Shown piece by piece: positions 1-10,298 of a stretch of 64,000 bases of DNA (the stretch's first letter is position 1; every line of letters begins with the position of its first letter). Under the pieces are notes generated by a model. The model searched no databases and had not been told where the DNA came from. It worked only from the letters and a program-made list of their open reading frames with translations. Made by a program: the position numbers and the translations under genes. The DNA is from Achatina immaculata (lineage: Eukaryota; Mollusca; Gastropoda; Stylommatophora; Achatinidae): NCBI GenBank assembly GCA_009760885.1, contig CM019721.1, forward strand, positions 17,284,196 through 17,348,195, read 5' to 3'.

Positions 1-560
1 GTTTCAACCCCTCATTCCTTCTTATGTTTTGACTGCACAAACATATCCATGGTAGAGGTCTCTAATGGTGTTGACAATTTTAGATATTATTCCATATATT
101 CTAAAATTCTCCACAATGAATCTCTGTGTATGTTATCAAATGCCTTTTTAAGTTCATGAAGTTCAGGATTAATAATGTCTTTGCTTTTCAATGTGTTCTT
201 CAAGTATTATTCTTAGAGTAAAGATCTGGTCGAGACAGCTTCTCCGTTTTCGAAATACTGCTCGTTCTTCTCTCATAGTATCCACTATATCTTGAATTCT
301 ATTCAGAATGACTTTGCAAAATACTTTTGACACAACTGAGAGTAAGGTTACTCATCTCCAGTTACTGCAATCGCTAAGATTGCTTTTTTCGGTATTTTAA
401 CAATGATTTCTTTTTTCCATTTAGAAGGGACCTTTTCTTCTTTCTAAACTTTATTAAACATTTTCTGTAGTTAGTTCATTTTGTCAATGTTAATAACTTC
501 TAACATTTCGGGTGTTATTTTATCTTCATCGGCAGCTTTGTTGTTCGCTAATTTATTATA
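1..560 (-). pseudogene. LINE (APE-type non-LTR) reverse transcriptase remnant, family A
   Basis: Read on the minus strand, this stretch gives RT-like peptides in broken frames: NNKAADEDKITPEML, then VPSKWKKEIIVKIPKK, then LKKAFDNIHRDSLWRILEY, which is the RT motif A region (consensus FxDxxKAFDSxHR, with the first catalytic Asp region degraded). It is a clear relative of the plus-strand copy at 6,031-7,120. Stops and frameshifts are scattered throughout, so it is a dead copy. The element runs off the left edge of the window, so its 3' part is not seen. It belongs to the endonuclease/RT type with a DFADD motif C; the exact clade (RTE-like or other) is not settled from this fragment. Confidence 0.75.
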
Positions 561-749
561 TTGCTTGTCTATAAATTTGTTAGTTTAAAATGAATGTGAG
601 AATGTAATTAAGTTTATTTCATGTAGTTATATAAAGCATATGTGCAATGTGGAAAGAAAGGGTTTATTAATTAATTATTTATTCATTAAAAAATTTTTCA
701 CGCATATTATGTTCAATAACAAATGATGAATAACTGTGATCGAACGAAA
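561..749. other. AT-rich stretch, no gene seen
   Basis: Low-GC sequence between the LINE-A remnant and the tail of another LINE. It may be divergent 3' UTR of the L2/CR1-like LINE whose tail follows, but similarity to the intact 3' UTR (31,218-31,600) is only convincing from about 750 on. Confidence 0.4.
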
Positions 750-835
750 ATTGTGTGATAAAGGGCAGAATGGTAGACACGCCTGCGTGCCCAATTCTTA
801 ATACTTTGATAATAAAGTATGTTCGTTCGTTCGTT
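750..835 (+). mobile_element. 3' end of L2/CR1-like LINE with (GTTC)n tail
   Basis: The segment gggcagaatg...cctgcgtgcccaattctt followed by AATAAA and a (GTTC)n tail matches the 3' terminus of the long LINE ending at 31,637, where the tail is (ATTC)n. A third copy, reverse-oriented, ends at 34,409. Only the last ~85 bp are recognisable here. The tail abuts the Penelope fragment that starts at about 838. Confidence 0.75.
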
Positions 836-837
836 TA

Positions 838-1583
838 CTCTCTGCTTCTTATGTGGGACGCCTGTGTACTGAAGATCTTGATGTCCATGATCAAGCCCAC
901 AGAGTGGTGAATTTCTTTCGCCAGCACGCTTGTCTAGAACATGTTCTCACTTCGTCCTGGAACCGCGTCAGCCACATCTCGCGATAAGAAGCTCTCACTC
1001 CAGGCCAACTTGCAGCTCGGAGAGAGTGAAACTGGTACTTACTTACACAGTTTGACTGTTAATGACATCTCCATCTTCTCTAGACCGAGCCTGACCCATG
1101 AGAAATATTTGCGGAACCTCCACTGATGGCGTACAGAGGGGACAAAAACTCAAGGACCTATTAGAAGTCGCCTCAAGTCAGCAGACACGACTTTCTCTAG
1201 TACCAAACATTGCGGTCGACGTAGATGTCCATTTGTTGCTCAAACAATCCAGGTTTCCTTTCCTAAATTCATGTTATCAATTCAGGAGGGCTTTACCTGC
1301 ACTTCTCGCAACGTCATTTATACCATTATGTGCAAGCATTGTGATATGAATTATATAGGGAAGACTGACTTACGCCCAGGAATCTGTTTCGCCAGCATTT
1401 GAACGGCATATCCAAAAGGACACTGACACCGGTCGCCAAGGATACCTGCAAAAGAGACCATCAAGGAAAACAGGACATTTCTGTAACTGCACTCCGCTCC
1501 TGTTCTTCTGATGAACGACCTCGGAAAGCTTTGGAACAGTGCCTTATTTTCCAGACTGGCTGTTTCCACCCAGAGCTGGAATA
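838..1583 (+). pseudogene. Penelope-like element fragment: C-terminal RT and GIY-YIG endonuclease
   Basis: Translation in shifting frames gives RLCTEDLDVHDQAHRVVNFF, then SSWNRVSHISR, then a Cys/Arg linker (CGRRRC), then GFTCTSRNVIYTIMCKHC followed by NYIGKTDLRPG. The last two are the GIY-YIG endonuclease core (VIY...YIG) of Penelope-like retroelements. It aligns collinearly with the better preserved minus-strand copy at 20,455-21,153. Several frameshifts and an in-frame stop after HISR show it is dead. The RT core is missing, so it is a 5'-truncated copy. It is followed by a pyrimidine-rich 3' region and a hammerhead-like relic at 2,195. Confidence 0.8.
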
Positions 1584-2230
1584 AACAATAAATTCAGGTT
1601 TCTTTAAACTACATACCCACCTAGCTGCTACTTTTTTTGTCTATTTCTGCTACTCATGCACACTTTTCTTGTCTTAATCCCACTCACTTCGCTGCATTTC
1701 CTCATTCTTGCCGGAGGCTATTTATGTTTTATTTTCCACCATTTATATCCATCATCTCTAGCCCACAGTAGGCTTTCTTAGCTCCCTATTGTCTAGGCGT
1801 GCTTATCAAGCAGTCTTGTCCTCTCAGTGTCCTCTATTCTTCTGAACCTTTCTCCATCTACCACTTCCCATTATGTCTTCTCACTCTTTTATCATCTGGG
1901 CGGCTTTGTTTGGGCCATCAGTGTCCGATGGTGACAAGCTATGGGTATTTATGGCACAACGCCATGTTGTTTACTATGATACTCTGTGTGATAACTTCTT
2001 TATATTTCTCAGCCGATCACTGGCTTTAACTTCGCACTGTACTTCCTCTAATTTGGCGAATTTCGTGCCGGACTTTCTTACAAGGAGGAGGCCAGAGAGC
2101 TAAGTCTATATATTTTTCAACTATTTTTAGTGCTGTTATCACTATAAAACTTCATATATATGGTTGCGTAGTTTTTTTTATGTGATCGTTGAAAAAGGCT
2201 TTTGCCGAAATATTGAATTGTTGTATGCCC
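1584..2230 (+). mobile_element. Penelope-like element 3' UTR/pLTR remnant
   Basis: This is non-coding, pyrimidine-rich sequence between the end of the endonuclease reading and a conserved motif at 2,195-2,214. Similar pyrimidine-rich DNA follows the endonuclease of the other Penelope copy (19,930-20,454 on the minus strand) and precedes the same motif at 33,511. Assignment as element 3' UTR rests on position and composition. Confidence 0.5.
2191..2216 (+). ncRNA. Degenerate hammerhead ribozyme core (Penelope pLTR), copy 1
   Basis: The motif AAGGCTTTTGCCGAAATATT has a 3-bp stem II (GGC/GCC) closed by a 4-nt loop and followed by the GAAA core. The upstream CUGAUGA box is eroded to TTGAAAA. The same stem II plus GAAA layout recurs at 23,501, 25,311 and 33,511. 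Hammerhead motifs are known in the pLTRs of Penelope-like elements; this copy is unlikely to cleave. Confidence 0.55.
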
Positions 2231-3014
2231 TTCATTTACATGTAGTCATCTTGCTTTCTGCCATTCTTGTTTCTTCCCAGTTTCTTCATTCTTTTTTTTT
2301 AAATGAACCACACATCAATCTATTTTCAATTTTATTTCAGAAGTCTCGAGACATCTTTGCCATACATTTTTCTCATATTATGTCTGTTTTGAAAAATTTT
2401 TGCATGATAGTTTGTTTTGTTTTTTTAATCGATGTGAACAATTTTTGCAGTCATTATGATACTGAGTTGTCGATCACTTTGAAAGATTTCCTCGACTTTT
2501 TGAAGCGTTCTTGTTGGTCTTTGGCGCAGATGACGTCCAGAACGTGCATAGTCTTCGACATCTTATCGAGTTTCACAAAATCTCTTGTGCCAGTAGCACA
2601 TGTGAGATGCATTCTTACTTCATAAATCTCAGTTAACATCTGAAAAACATTTCGTGGCCTTTTTTTCCCCCAAGTTCATCAAAACTCTCAAATTAATGCG
2701 TTGTTAGATTTTCGTACTCTTCATAACAAAACAGCTCATTCAACGGTATGTGACAGGAAACTTAAAACTCGATGTTCTGTGTATGTTTGTCCAAGTACAG
2801 TATGTGTTGACTATCAGTTTGTTTTCGTTATGTGGTTCGACCACCATATTTTAATATATATATGATATATTTAATGGCCACACTTCATACAATTGACTGT
2901 AATGAAAGGTGTCTTTGACTTTGTGAATTATAAATACAAAGTACAAGTTCGAATGAATATATCCTTGTGCTAGTAACATTCATATGCTAAGGAACGTTGA
3001 AACAGATATTAATT
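2231..3014. other. Unassigned AT-rich DNA
   Basis: I see no credible gene. Open frames here (for example 2,164-2,625) are low-complexity, Phe/Leu/Ser-rich products of AT-rich DNA and show no domain. Confidence 0.5.
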
Positions 3015-3190
3015 AATGTCTTTTCTCTTGTGTGGTAGTTTTCATGATGCATTCAACTGCTAGAAGAAATAGGAATGGTGACAGCAAACGTCCCTGCAGC
3101 ACGCCTGTTCCTACTTAAAAACTTTCTGTGACAAACAGACGTCTGTAAAATCTTGTGCTGTCATAGCGAGGTTCTGTAAGTATCAGTTTT
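3015..3190 (-). pseudogene. LINE RT fragment (motif B region)
   Basis: The minus strand reads GTGVLQGRLLSPFLFLLAVE followed by CIMK, the RT motif B block (consensus GVxQGCxLSPxLFLLxxDWIM) of APE-type LINEs. Upstream residues YDSTRFYRRLFVTESF fit the segment before motif B. The YADD/FADD box is not found downstream, so this is a short truncated relic. Family not assigned. Confidence 0.6.
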
Positions 3191-3885
3191 TGTTAGTGCG
3201 TTATCCCATGGCTACACGGTTGCTCCTTCCTCATACTGGTCTCTGGGATTTATGTATGTCTGTTGTCTTATTATTTTCCACCCTCTCAAGTCTGAAGTGC
3301 TTTGTCTATACATTTTGGAAGTTAATTATACACACTTAGATGTAAAGTTCGGTGCTTAGTTACATGTTCGTTCAATTTCTAAACTCGCTGAGGCAGTCTA
3401 AAATTGAGAACCTGATCTTTCGGTTCGTTTCGACATAATGTCAGCTGTTGATCTAAGCAATCTTTTCACACGGTGTTTTGAGCTTGCAGATGGATTTCTC
3501 TGATTTTCGATGTAGTCCTTGATAGGTGTTGTTCCCACCATTTGCTGGATTTTTACATTTCGAAACTTGATCCCTTCTTGTCTTGTTTACCATTTCTTAA
3601 GCATTTCATTTTACATGTTTTTAACTTTCTGTCATGGTATTTGGTGAGTGTCCATGACCACAGTAACTGATAACAAAGATGCATGAATAATAAATGATAA
3701 AAAAAGACATTTTTAACTTTCTGACATTTCAGTAGCAGTACTGTACTCATGTCATTAATGAAACATCTCAAGTAAAGTTTCAAGTCTATGAGCCAGAATG
3801 TTAGATTTCAGTTATATCCTACAGAAGCAGCACAATGGATTTATTGTAGAACACACAAAGTGAAGAACTAATACAGTATATATTT
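3191..3885. other. Unassigned AT-rich DNA
   Basis: No coding signal or repeat recognised. Confidence 0.4.
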
Positions 3886-3957
3886 AAGTTTATTCACCAA
3901 GTATTATAACAGTCATTTTGACTGTTCACAGTCTTCTTCTCCATTCGCATTGTCTGT

Positions 3958-4926
3958 CTATATCTGCAGTCCTGTCTCTTGGATAAATTTCACTGTTTTT
4001 TGTAACGCATGTATGGAACCGTAGAGCTTATCTTCTTTAGTGGTTTCACTGGGCCAGTAATTATTTCTCAGTGTCTCGTAGTTGATGCAGTTCTGGAGGA
4101 TATGTTCCACAGTTTGGGGCACCTGGGCACATGTACATAGATTAGTAGTACCAACCTTAAACTTTGTATACATATGACTTCGGAGTCGGCTGTGTCCTGT
4201 TCGGAGACGGAAGATGGTGACTTGTTCCTTTCTGTTTAGCATGTGATAGTCATCATGTGGTGGTGTTTGTGGCTTCCTGTAGGTTTTTATCATGCTTTTC
4301 TTCTGATTATAGGTGATTGGTATGTCTGGTTGCTCCATTTCAGTGCCCTCTTTGGCCAGATGATCAGCTTTCTCATTGCCTGGTATCCCACAGTGGGAGG
4401 GAATCCATTGCAAAGTGACTCCATGTTGTAAGCCAATTTTTGACAAGGCATCTTTAAGGTCTGGTAGTTTGTTGCACTGAAGAGCTTCCAGTACTGATCT
4501 TGCATCTGTGAGAATTACTACAGGACATGTATCAATTCTGGAGTCTGATAGTTTTTCAACTGCAACAATAATTGCCCTAACTTCTGCATCAAAGTTGTTG
4601 CAGTATTTACCAGTGGGTATGGAAATCTTGTCAATGGTGTTGTTTGGATATTCAGTATATGCTCCTGCCCCTCCATTCTTTATGGCATTATGTGCAGATC
4701 CATCTGTATACACACGTATCCAGGTGTCACATGGATATTTGTCATCTAGAACACTAAGTGTGGCTGTTGATCTTACAAGACTGCTCTGCATCTCACCATT
4801 CTGTACACCTTTCACTTCAGTCTGAATAGTTATTTGTGTATAATCTGCTTCTTTCCATGGTGTATGCTCTGGTACGGATGATAATGGAGCGACTACAGTT
4901 GGAAGGTCAGGTATCAGCTTACGCAT
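3958..4926 (-). CDS. RNase H-domain protein, 3' module of a LINE (open 322-aa frame)
   Basis: A continuous 322-residue frame with a type I RNase H fold. The four catalytic acidic residues are all present: D75 in YTDGSA, E115 in DAEVRA, D141 in LTDARS and D188 in NEKADHLAKEG, with QWIPSHCGIPGNE between. Downstream is a Cys/His cluster (C264, C266, H275, C280) like the one that ends many LINE ORF2 proteins. The first ~65 residues are not recognised. No RT is found upstream, so it is either a 5'-truncated LINE copy or a free-standing frame. A polyadenylation signal (AATAAA, minus strand, 3,889-3,894) lies about 65 nt after the stop. The start Met is simply the first in frame and is uncertain. 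A second, ruined copy of the same domain is at 36,170-36,735. Confidence 0.8.
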   Translation of the reverse strand: MRKLIPDLPTVVAPLSSVPEHTPWKEADYTQITIQTEVKGVQNGEMQSSLVRSTATLSVLDDKYPCDTWIRVYTDGSAHNAIKNGGAGAYTEYPNNTIDKISIPTGKYCNNFDAEVRAIIVAVEKLSDSRIDTCPVVILTDARSVLEALQCNKLPDLKDALSKIGLQHGVTLQWIPSHCGIPGNEKADHLAKEGTEMEQPDIPITYNQKKSMIKTYRKPQTPPHDDYHMLNRKEQVTIFRLRTGHSRLRSHMYTKFKVGTTNLCTCAQVPQTVEHILQNCINYETLRNNYWPSETTKEDKLYGSIHALQKTVKFIQETGLQI

Positions 4927-5011
4927 AACGCTTGGCCTGATGAATGAAGCTGCTTCTTTTAAGCCGTCCTAATGCCAAGTTATTGAAACTGTTCAGAGTA
5001 AAAATAAAGGT

Positions 5012-5105
5012 AAAATTTCCATTTCCTGGCCATTAAGGCATATTGTTAAGTCTGTATTTCCATGACCTTCGGTACATGAAAGTGTGATATGGTCAGTATC
5101 ACACC
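5012..5105 (-). repeat. SINE fragment, family S2
   Basis: The block ttaaggcatattgttaagtc...cacatgaaagtgtgatatgg is shared with the tRNA-related SINE at 23,990-24,185 and with a shorter piece at 33,636-33,705. The tRNA-like head is missing here. Confidence 0.6.
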
Positions 5106-5350
5106 TGGCCGCATTTACTTTCCCAGCTTTCTCTGGTTCACAACAGTAAGTCTGTTAGAAATACATTATAAATTTTCAGTGTCCATGAGATGTAGTTTAG
5201 TTTTTCAGCTTATTTTTTTAGCAGTTCCTTTGGCATTCAATGATTTTTATTATTTCTTACACCTCGAGTGTTTCCACTAAAGTGTGGTAGTGGGGTTCGA
5301 GTGTCTCATTGACCATGAAAACTGTACTTATGGTAGCTTCATTACCTGAA

Positions 5351-5421
5351 GAGAGAACAGCGTACTATCGACTTAGCCAACCCGTGCCTAGTTGGCTAAG
5401 TCGATAGTACGCTGTTCTCTC
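5351..5421. repeat. Perfect 31-bp inverted repeat (hairpin, 9-nt loop)
   Basis: The left arm 5,351-5,381 and right arm 5,391-5,421 are exact reverse complements with loop ccgtgccta. The right arm is the first part of the tRNA-like SINE head that follows, so the left arm is an inverted duplication of that head. Confidence 0.95.
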
Positions 5422-5545
5422 GTGGCTAGACGGCTGCTTGTCCTACCGGAGTCCGTGTTCGAATCCCAGGTAATTCTCTTGTGATTTTTCTCTCTCTCAC
5501 GTCTCACTAAAGTGCTTTGTCTACGATTTTTTCGAGGTTTAATCC
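5391..5545 (+). repeat. tRNA-derived SINE, family S1
   Basis: An A-box-like TGGCTAAGTCGATAGTACGC and a B-box GTTCGAATCCC sit at tRNA-like spacing, followed by caggtaattctcttgtgatt and a TC-rich stretch. Two other copies share this tail: 15,760-15,930 and 37,745-37,915. Those copies have lost the A box more than this one. Confidence 0.75.
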
Positions 5546-6030
5546 TACAATATTTGTTCTCTTACTTTATGGTGTACTAAGGTGCATTTTACCGTGCAGT
5601 AAAATATTCTGTTTTCTCTAATACCATGGTCAGAAATACGTTTCACAGCCAGATGAACTAGAGCATAATAGTGCAAGTCTCACTCTATGCCTCTTGAAAC
5701 CTGTCCACTTTTGTCTGCATTTTGTTACCTTCGAACTCAAAATGTGCCTAATTTTGTGTAGTGATAAATCCAGCATGGTGTGAATCCAGTATGATGTAAA
5801 GTTTATTTATTTTTACTTAACCGAAACTTCTTTACAGATTTGGTATTTTAAGTCTAAATTTTATTATAAAGCAAATGATAGTTTTAATGAAGTATGTTTT
5901 GTGTGGACTTTTAGGGGCATATTAGGATTTAGTCTTCCAATGTAAAAACCTCATTTGTAGATGCTAATTGATTATGTTCACAGGCAGAAATCAAAATTCT
6001 GTCTTAAATTTTTCTGAGTTTTCAGTCTAG
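5546..6030. other. Unassigned DNA upstream of LINE-A copy
   Basis: AT-rich, no gene or repeat recognised. Confidence 0.4.
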
Positions 6031-7120
6031 GTGAACTTCATGGACTTTAAAAAGGCATTTGATAGCATACACAGAAATCCACTTTGGAGAATTTTAAGAT
6101 TATATGGAATACCATCTAAAATTGTCAACATCATTAAGGATCTCTATAATGGATATGTTTGTGCAATCAACACAGAAGAAAGAATGAGCAAATGGTTCCA
6201 GACTGAAGCAGATGTGAAACAAAGATGCATACTATCTCCCTTGCTTTTTTGGATTTGTCAAGGACTTCATGATGAAAAAATGTTGCACAGGTAAAACCAG
6301 CATTGATTGGGTACACAGAACTCAGCTAGAAGATCTTGATTTTGCAGATGACATAACTCTTATCAGTGACAATGTAAATTCAGTGCAGGAAAAAACACGT
6401 ATTTATTTTCACTGGCTAGAAAAATAGGACTTGAAATTAACAAGGAAAAAACAAAACTAATGAAACTTCTCATTACTCAAGAAGGAAAAATATATGTAGA
6501 AGGAACCGCTGTTGAAGAAGTACATCAATTTGCATACCTCGACAGCTACATAGACCAAGGTGACACCAGAAACAAAGTTAGAATTGTGAAAGCAGAATTG
6601 ACCTTCAAGAATCTTGAGAAAATATGGCACTCGAAAGTTATAAATACAAAAACCAAGCTAAGATTATTCAGTTGAAATGTAATATCCATCTTCATTTATG
6701 AAAGCGGAAAACAACTAAAGAAATAGACAAGAAATTAGACTCTTCTAAAAACAAATGCCTAAGGAAAATACTTGGTATAAAGTGGAATGAATTCAAGAAC
6801 AACACAGAAATCAGGCAGATAAGCAAACAACAATCTGTCTCATGGGTGATCAGAAAAAGGAGATGGACATTTGCTGGTCATGTGATGAGAAGAAACAGTC
6901 AGAGCATCTCAAAACACGCTATTAAATTAAACACAGCAGTCAAAGAAAAAGAGGTTGACCATATGAAACTCTTAAGAGGACATTATTAAGAGAAGCTGAA
7001 TTAGTAGGCATAAAATCCTATGATGAGGTTGAAAAGCTCGCTGAAGACACGAAAACTTGGCAAACTACCATGCGAGCCTTATGTGATGTCTAATGGCACA
7101 GGAAGGATGTAAGATGTAAG
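6031..7120 (+). pseudogene. LINE family A, RT and C-terminal part
   Basis: Frames in order: FMDFKKAFDSIHRNPLWRIL (RT motif A, catalytic Asp present), DVKQRCILSPLLFW (motif B), LEDLDFADDITLISDN (motif C, FADD), KLMKLLITQEGKIYVEG, FAYLDSYIDQGDTRNKVRIV (thumb), and a C-terminal stretch ending with DEVEKLAEDTKTWQTTM. At least three frameshifts or stops break it, so it is inactive. It lacks the endonuclease, so it is 5'-truncated. It ends at aggatgtaagatgtaagat, which may be a short heptamer tail. It lies upstream of the VCPKMT exon at 7,473, presumably in an intron. Confidence 0.85.
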
Positions 7121-7472
7121 ATCAGCAAAACTGCAGGTAAATAATTGTGTATTTCACAAGCAACCAAAAGGAAATGGAGGAATGAAATGTCATAAATCTC
7201 AAAATGGATAAGATAATAGAGGTAACTGCTCCTTAGAAGACTAGAACAGTCAAGAATGCTAAAAAGCCTTGAAGAGATTTTTGCCAACCATGGATTAAGT
7301 ATAAATTAAGGGTATCCTTTCTTCTTCCATGCTTTTGTGAGAGCATCAGAAGTTTAAATGTCATACCATATGTCTAGAGGTGTGGAATTTATGATGATTA
7401 TGGACGTTGTATGAGCGTTCTGCCATTAGTGTTATATCTTAATTTATACAATAACATTTTTGTTTTAATCAG

Positions 7473-7677
7473 AGCAAGGTCAGTGGTTACAGACTTGCCA
7501 GATTTTGTACCATTAATGCAGCATAACATCAGTGTAAATAAGGACAAGTTAAGAGGTTCCTGCTCAGCAAAACCACTTGTCTGGGGCAAAATGGAGCAGA
7601 TGAAAGCTCTCACAAAGTCAGATTTTCCTAACGGTGCAGATTTGATCATTTTAGCAGACTGTGTATATTATGAAGAG
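7473..7677 (+). CDS. VCPKMT: VCP-lysine methyltransferase (METTL21D-like), internal exon
   Basis: The exon follows a good acceptor (ttttgttttaatcag) and ends at GAAGAG|gtatgt. It encodes ARSVVTDLPDFVPLMQHNIS, then AKPLVWGK and GADLIILADCVYYEE. These match the SAM-dependent methyltransferase family 16 signature: a Val-Thr-Asp-Leu strand, an Ala-Lys-x-Leu-x-Trp-Gly strand, and the Asp-Cys-x-Tyr-Tyr-Glu-Glu motif (the DxxY active-site region). This family trimethylates a lysine of the AAA ATPase VCP/p97 in the cytoplasm. The exon starts with the third base of a codon and ends in phase 0, which fits the next exon. Exons for the N-terminal part and the glycine-rich SAM loop were not found; they should lie upstream. 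Confidence 0.82.
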
Positions 7678-8143
7678 GTATGTTTATCAGTAAGCTCTTG
7701 TGTGTTCATATGTCCCCTGGATGCTTTGAACTATTTGTCATGATGTATCTTAAAAAATTCTGACTTAGTGTTAAGACAGTTTTTGTCTCTTTCCTTGATT
7801 TGACGCATGTTCCTAGAATGTTGTTATTACATATTGTTATTTGGTATGAAGATTTTTATGTAATTCTCTCTAATCTTGTTTCATGCCATAGCTGTTTGAT
7901 GTCCAAAACTCATTAAAAGTAGAAGCTGAAATTTTTTGTTTCAAAGAGGATTTATGGTTGTGGTGTATGTGTTTTTGCAGCCCACATGGCTTACTAGCAT
8001 CATAAGTACAAAATATAATGAAAACATTAGTTTTTGACTATTCTGACTCTTGCCATTGACACAGAAATCCTCAACTCCATTTTTTTCAAGAAACAGTTCT
8101 TCATTTTAGTAGATATATACACAAAAATAACTTTTCATTTCAG

Positions 8144-8263
8144 TCACTGCAGGATTTGGTCCAAACCATCTTGCATTTCTCATCAGATCACACACACGTA
8201 TTCTGCAGCTATGAGGATAGGGATTCAGCCAGCAAACGTGAATTGCAACGAAAATTTTTTGAG
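8144..8263 (+). CDS. VCPKMT: VCP-lysine methyltransferase (METTL21D-like), penultimate exon
   Basis: A 120-nt exon in phase 0 at both ends, between acceptor ttttcatttcag and donor GAG|gtaggt. It encodes SLQDLVQTILHFSSDHTHVF followed by CSYEDRDSASKREL and QRKFFE. This corresponds to the helix after the DxxYYEE motif and the Cys-x-Tyr-Glu strand (Tyr-Glu-x-Arg) typical of METTL21 proteins. It directly continues the 7,473-7,677 exon, with an intron of 466 nt. Confidence 0.82.
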
Positions 8264-8714
8264 GTAGGTCATGATGAATTTTGTTTTGAAACCAGTTTTT
8301 TTTCTGGTTGTGCTATTCATTCATTACATGGTGTGCTGAACATGTTAGTGATCATACTGCTCCGTCTTGTGTGATCTTTGATGTTCCTAATCAATTCAGA
8401 TGCTCTTCTTATCCTTTGTTATTCATCTTATTGAGATGTTTTTTCCTTGGTCTACCTGTCCTTTTTTTTTCTTTGAATTTTCCAGTTATAACCAGGTTCT
8501 CTACCTTCTGACCTTTCATGTGTGTCCCAAGAATTTTAATTGGTTCCTTTCTTATGTTTTAACTAGTTTTCATTGTTATCCCCCTTCTTTGTTGACTTCC
8601 TCATTTGTTTTCTTGGCTATCTACAGTATTTGTTGTATCTTTCTCCAAAACCACAAACAGAGAGATCAGTGTACAAGTAAATATATCTTTAGTACTGTAA
8701 TAACTTATTGACTG

Positions 8715-10298
8715 TTACTTTCTAATATTTACTGTCCTTTTTAAAAAGAATAAGACTCTTCTGTTTCGTTGATAATATAGATGGATTCTCCTCTTTCACA
8801 CATACAGCATATGTTGTTTTACATATGCTGCATGTGTGAAAGAGGAGATTCCATCTATGTTATCAATGAAACAGAAGTCTTTTTAATAATTTTTATTGGA
8901 ATCTGTATATTTTCATATTGTCTTTGTTGTTGTATGTAGTTTATAGCGGTTGTAGTTTTTCTTGTCGTCAGTTTCCTTCCTTACCACTGCATACATTCAT
9001 ATCAGTTTAGTACTTCTCTAGCTTCAAGAGTAAAGCAACGAAGGACAGACTCTTGCCTAGATCACCCTAGGGTTGAGAATTACAAGTTTATTTATAGCAG
9101 TTGCCTTGTATAAAAATGAGTGTATAATTTCCAGCTATTTACAGTTCATTAGGAATTGCATAAATAATGAAGAACTCATCCTCAAAGTGCGCATCAACTG
9201 GAATATTATTAGATAATCTGTCTTTCTCTCATAAACCTTCCATGAAATATGTTATGTTGAGTTCTTCTGTTCACTACATATGATCTTGATATCTGTTTGC
9301 TCACCAGCTGTCCTAAGAATTTACATGTCAGTCTAGCTGTTAGTTTCTTCACATCTGTATGACTGTCTGATTCTATATCTCTCTGCCAGTTTCTCAAGGT
9401 GCACTTCAACTAAATCTGTCTCTCTAAATCTCTTTCTGTCCCTGGATCTAAACCTCTATATCTGCCATCTCTGCCTAAAACTGTCTCTAAATCTAAATTC
9501 TCTGTGCTTGATCCTTGTCTCCCTATCTGTCTATGTTTTCACAGTGTTTAACTATATCTGGCTCATTGTATCACCGTCTAGCTTCATCTGCCTAACCTCT
9601 CTACTTCCTCCCTGTCTGCACGTCCCGCTCAGTCTCCTTGTTTTATCTCTGTCTTTTATATTTATAAAACTTTGATGAACTCACCGGTTGGTATTCCTGC
9701 CCCACCCCTAATTGGTACAGTGGTTTAGATCTGCATACTGATTGGTTCTTGAGTCATGACCTGTCAGTTTTATAGTGTTGAAGGTCCATCTCTTGCCTTT
9801 GGCACTTTCTACCTGTACCTGTTGATTGATTACTAGTCTGGTCCGCTGCCTAGCCATTGCCAACCAGACTTTTGCTTTTCTTTAATCCTTCTCTTTGTTT
9901 CCTCACCTTGGGAAATCTCCTTTCATCTGTTTTCTGTTCTTAGACTTCAGTTGCTAATTGTTCATCGCCACCTGTTATTTCATTTTCAGAATGGTCATGT
10001 CAGCCTAATGTACTTATGATTGTCTTTCCTCAGCCCATCTCCACCTTGGTGTCTGTCCTTTTTAAAGTGTCTGTTTTCTGTTTACATTTGTTAGCATCCA
10101 GTCATAATGGTCTTTCTCTGGTGTCATGGGAATCAGTTTTCTGCCTTGTTCTCTAAATTTCCTGTCTGATTTTTTACTTGTTTTAATGCGAACTCTTATA
10201 ACTCTTAATACTTGTATGTTCATTATTATAATTCCAGGTTACAAGGCACTATGTTATATCTTAAGCTTTCTAAAAGGACAGTAAATATTAGAAAGTAA
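8715..10298. mobile_element. Candidate foldback/TIR element in the VCPKMT intron
   Basis: A perfect 27-bp inverted pair, 8,715-8,741 and 10,272-10,298, bounds 1,584 bp. Just inside the left end is a second near-perfect hairpin (8,752-8,884). No transposase is visible inside, and no convincing target duplication is seen at the outer edges. The interior from about 9,400 to 9,660 is pyrimidine-rich with repeated tctctaaatct motifs. It could be a non-autonomous DNA transposon or a chance combination of two repeats. Confidence 0.45.
8752..8884. repeat. Near-perfect ~62-bp inverted repeat, 6-nt loop
   Basis: The left arm (about 8,752-8,814) and right arm (about 8,821-8,884) pair almost fully around the loop TGTTTT, with a few mismatches (for example cgttgataatatag against ctatgttatcaatg). 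A transcript could form a long hairpin, and the structure is MITE-like. Confidence 0.9.

Noticed and set aside
1505..1535. CTGATGA...GAAA string resembling a hammerhead core in the Penelope copy
   Set aside because: It lies in the coding part of the endonuclease C-terminus (SCSSDERPRKAL), stem II would be only 2 bp, and no stem III or cleavage site is evident.
2164..2625. 153-aa open frame
   Set aside because: Phe/Leu/Ser-rich product of AT-rich DNA, no domain, and it begins inside the Penelope pLTR remnant.
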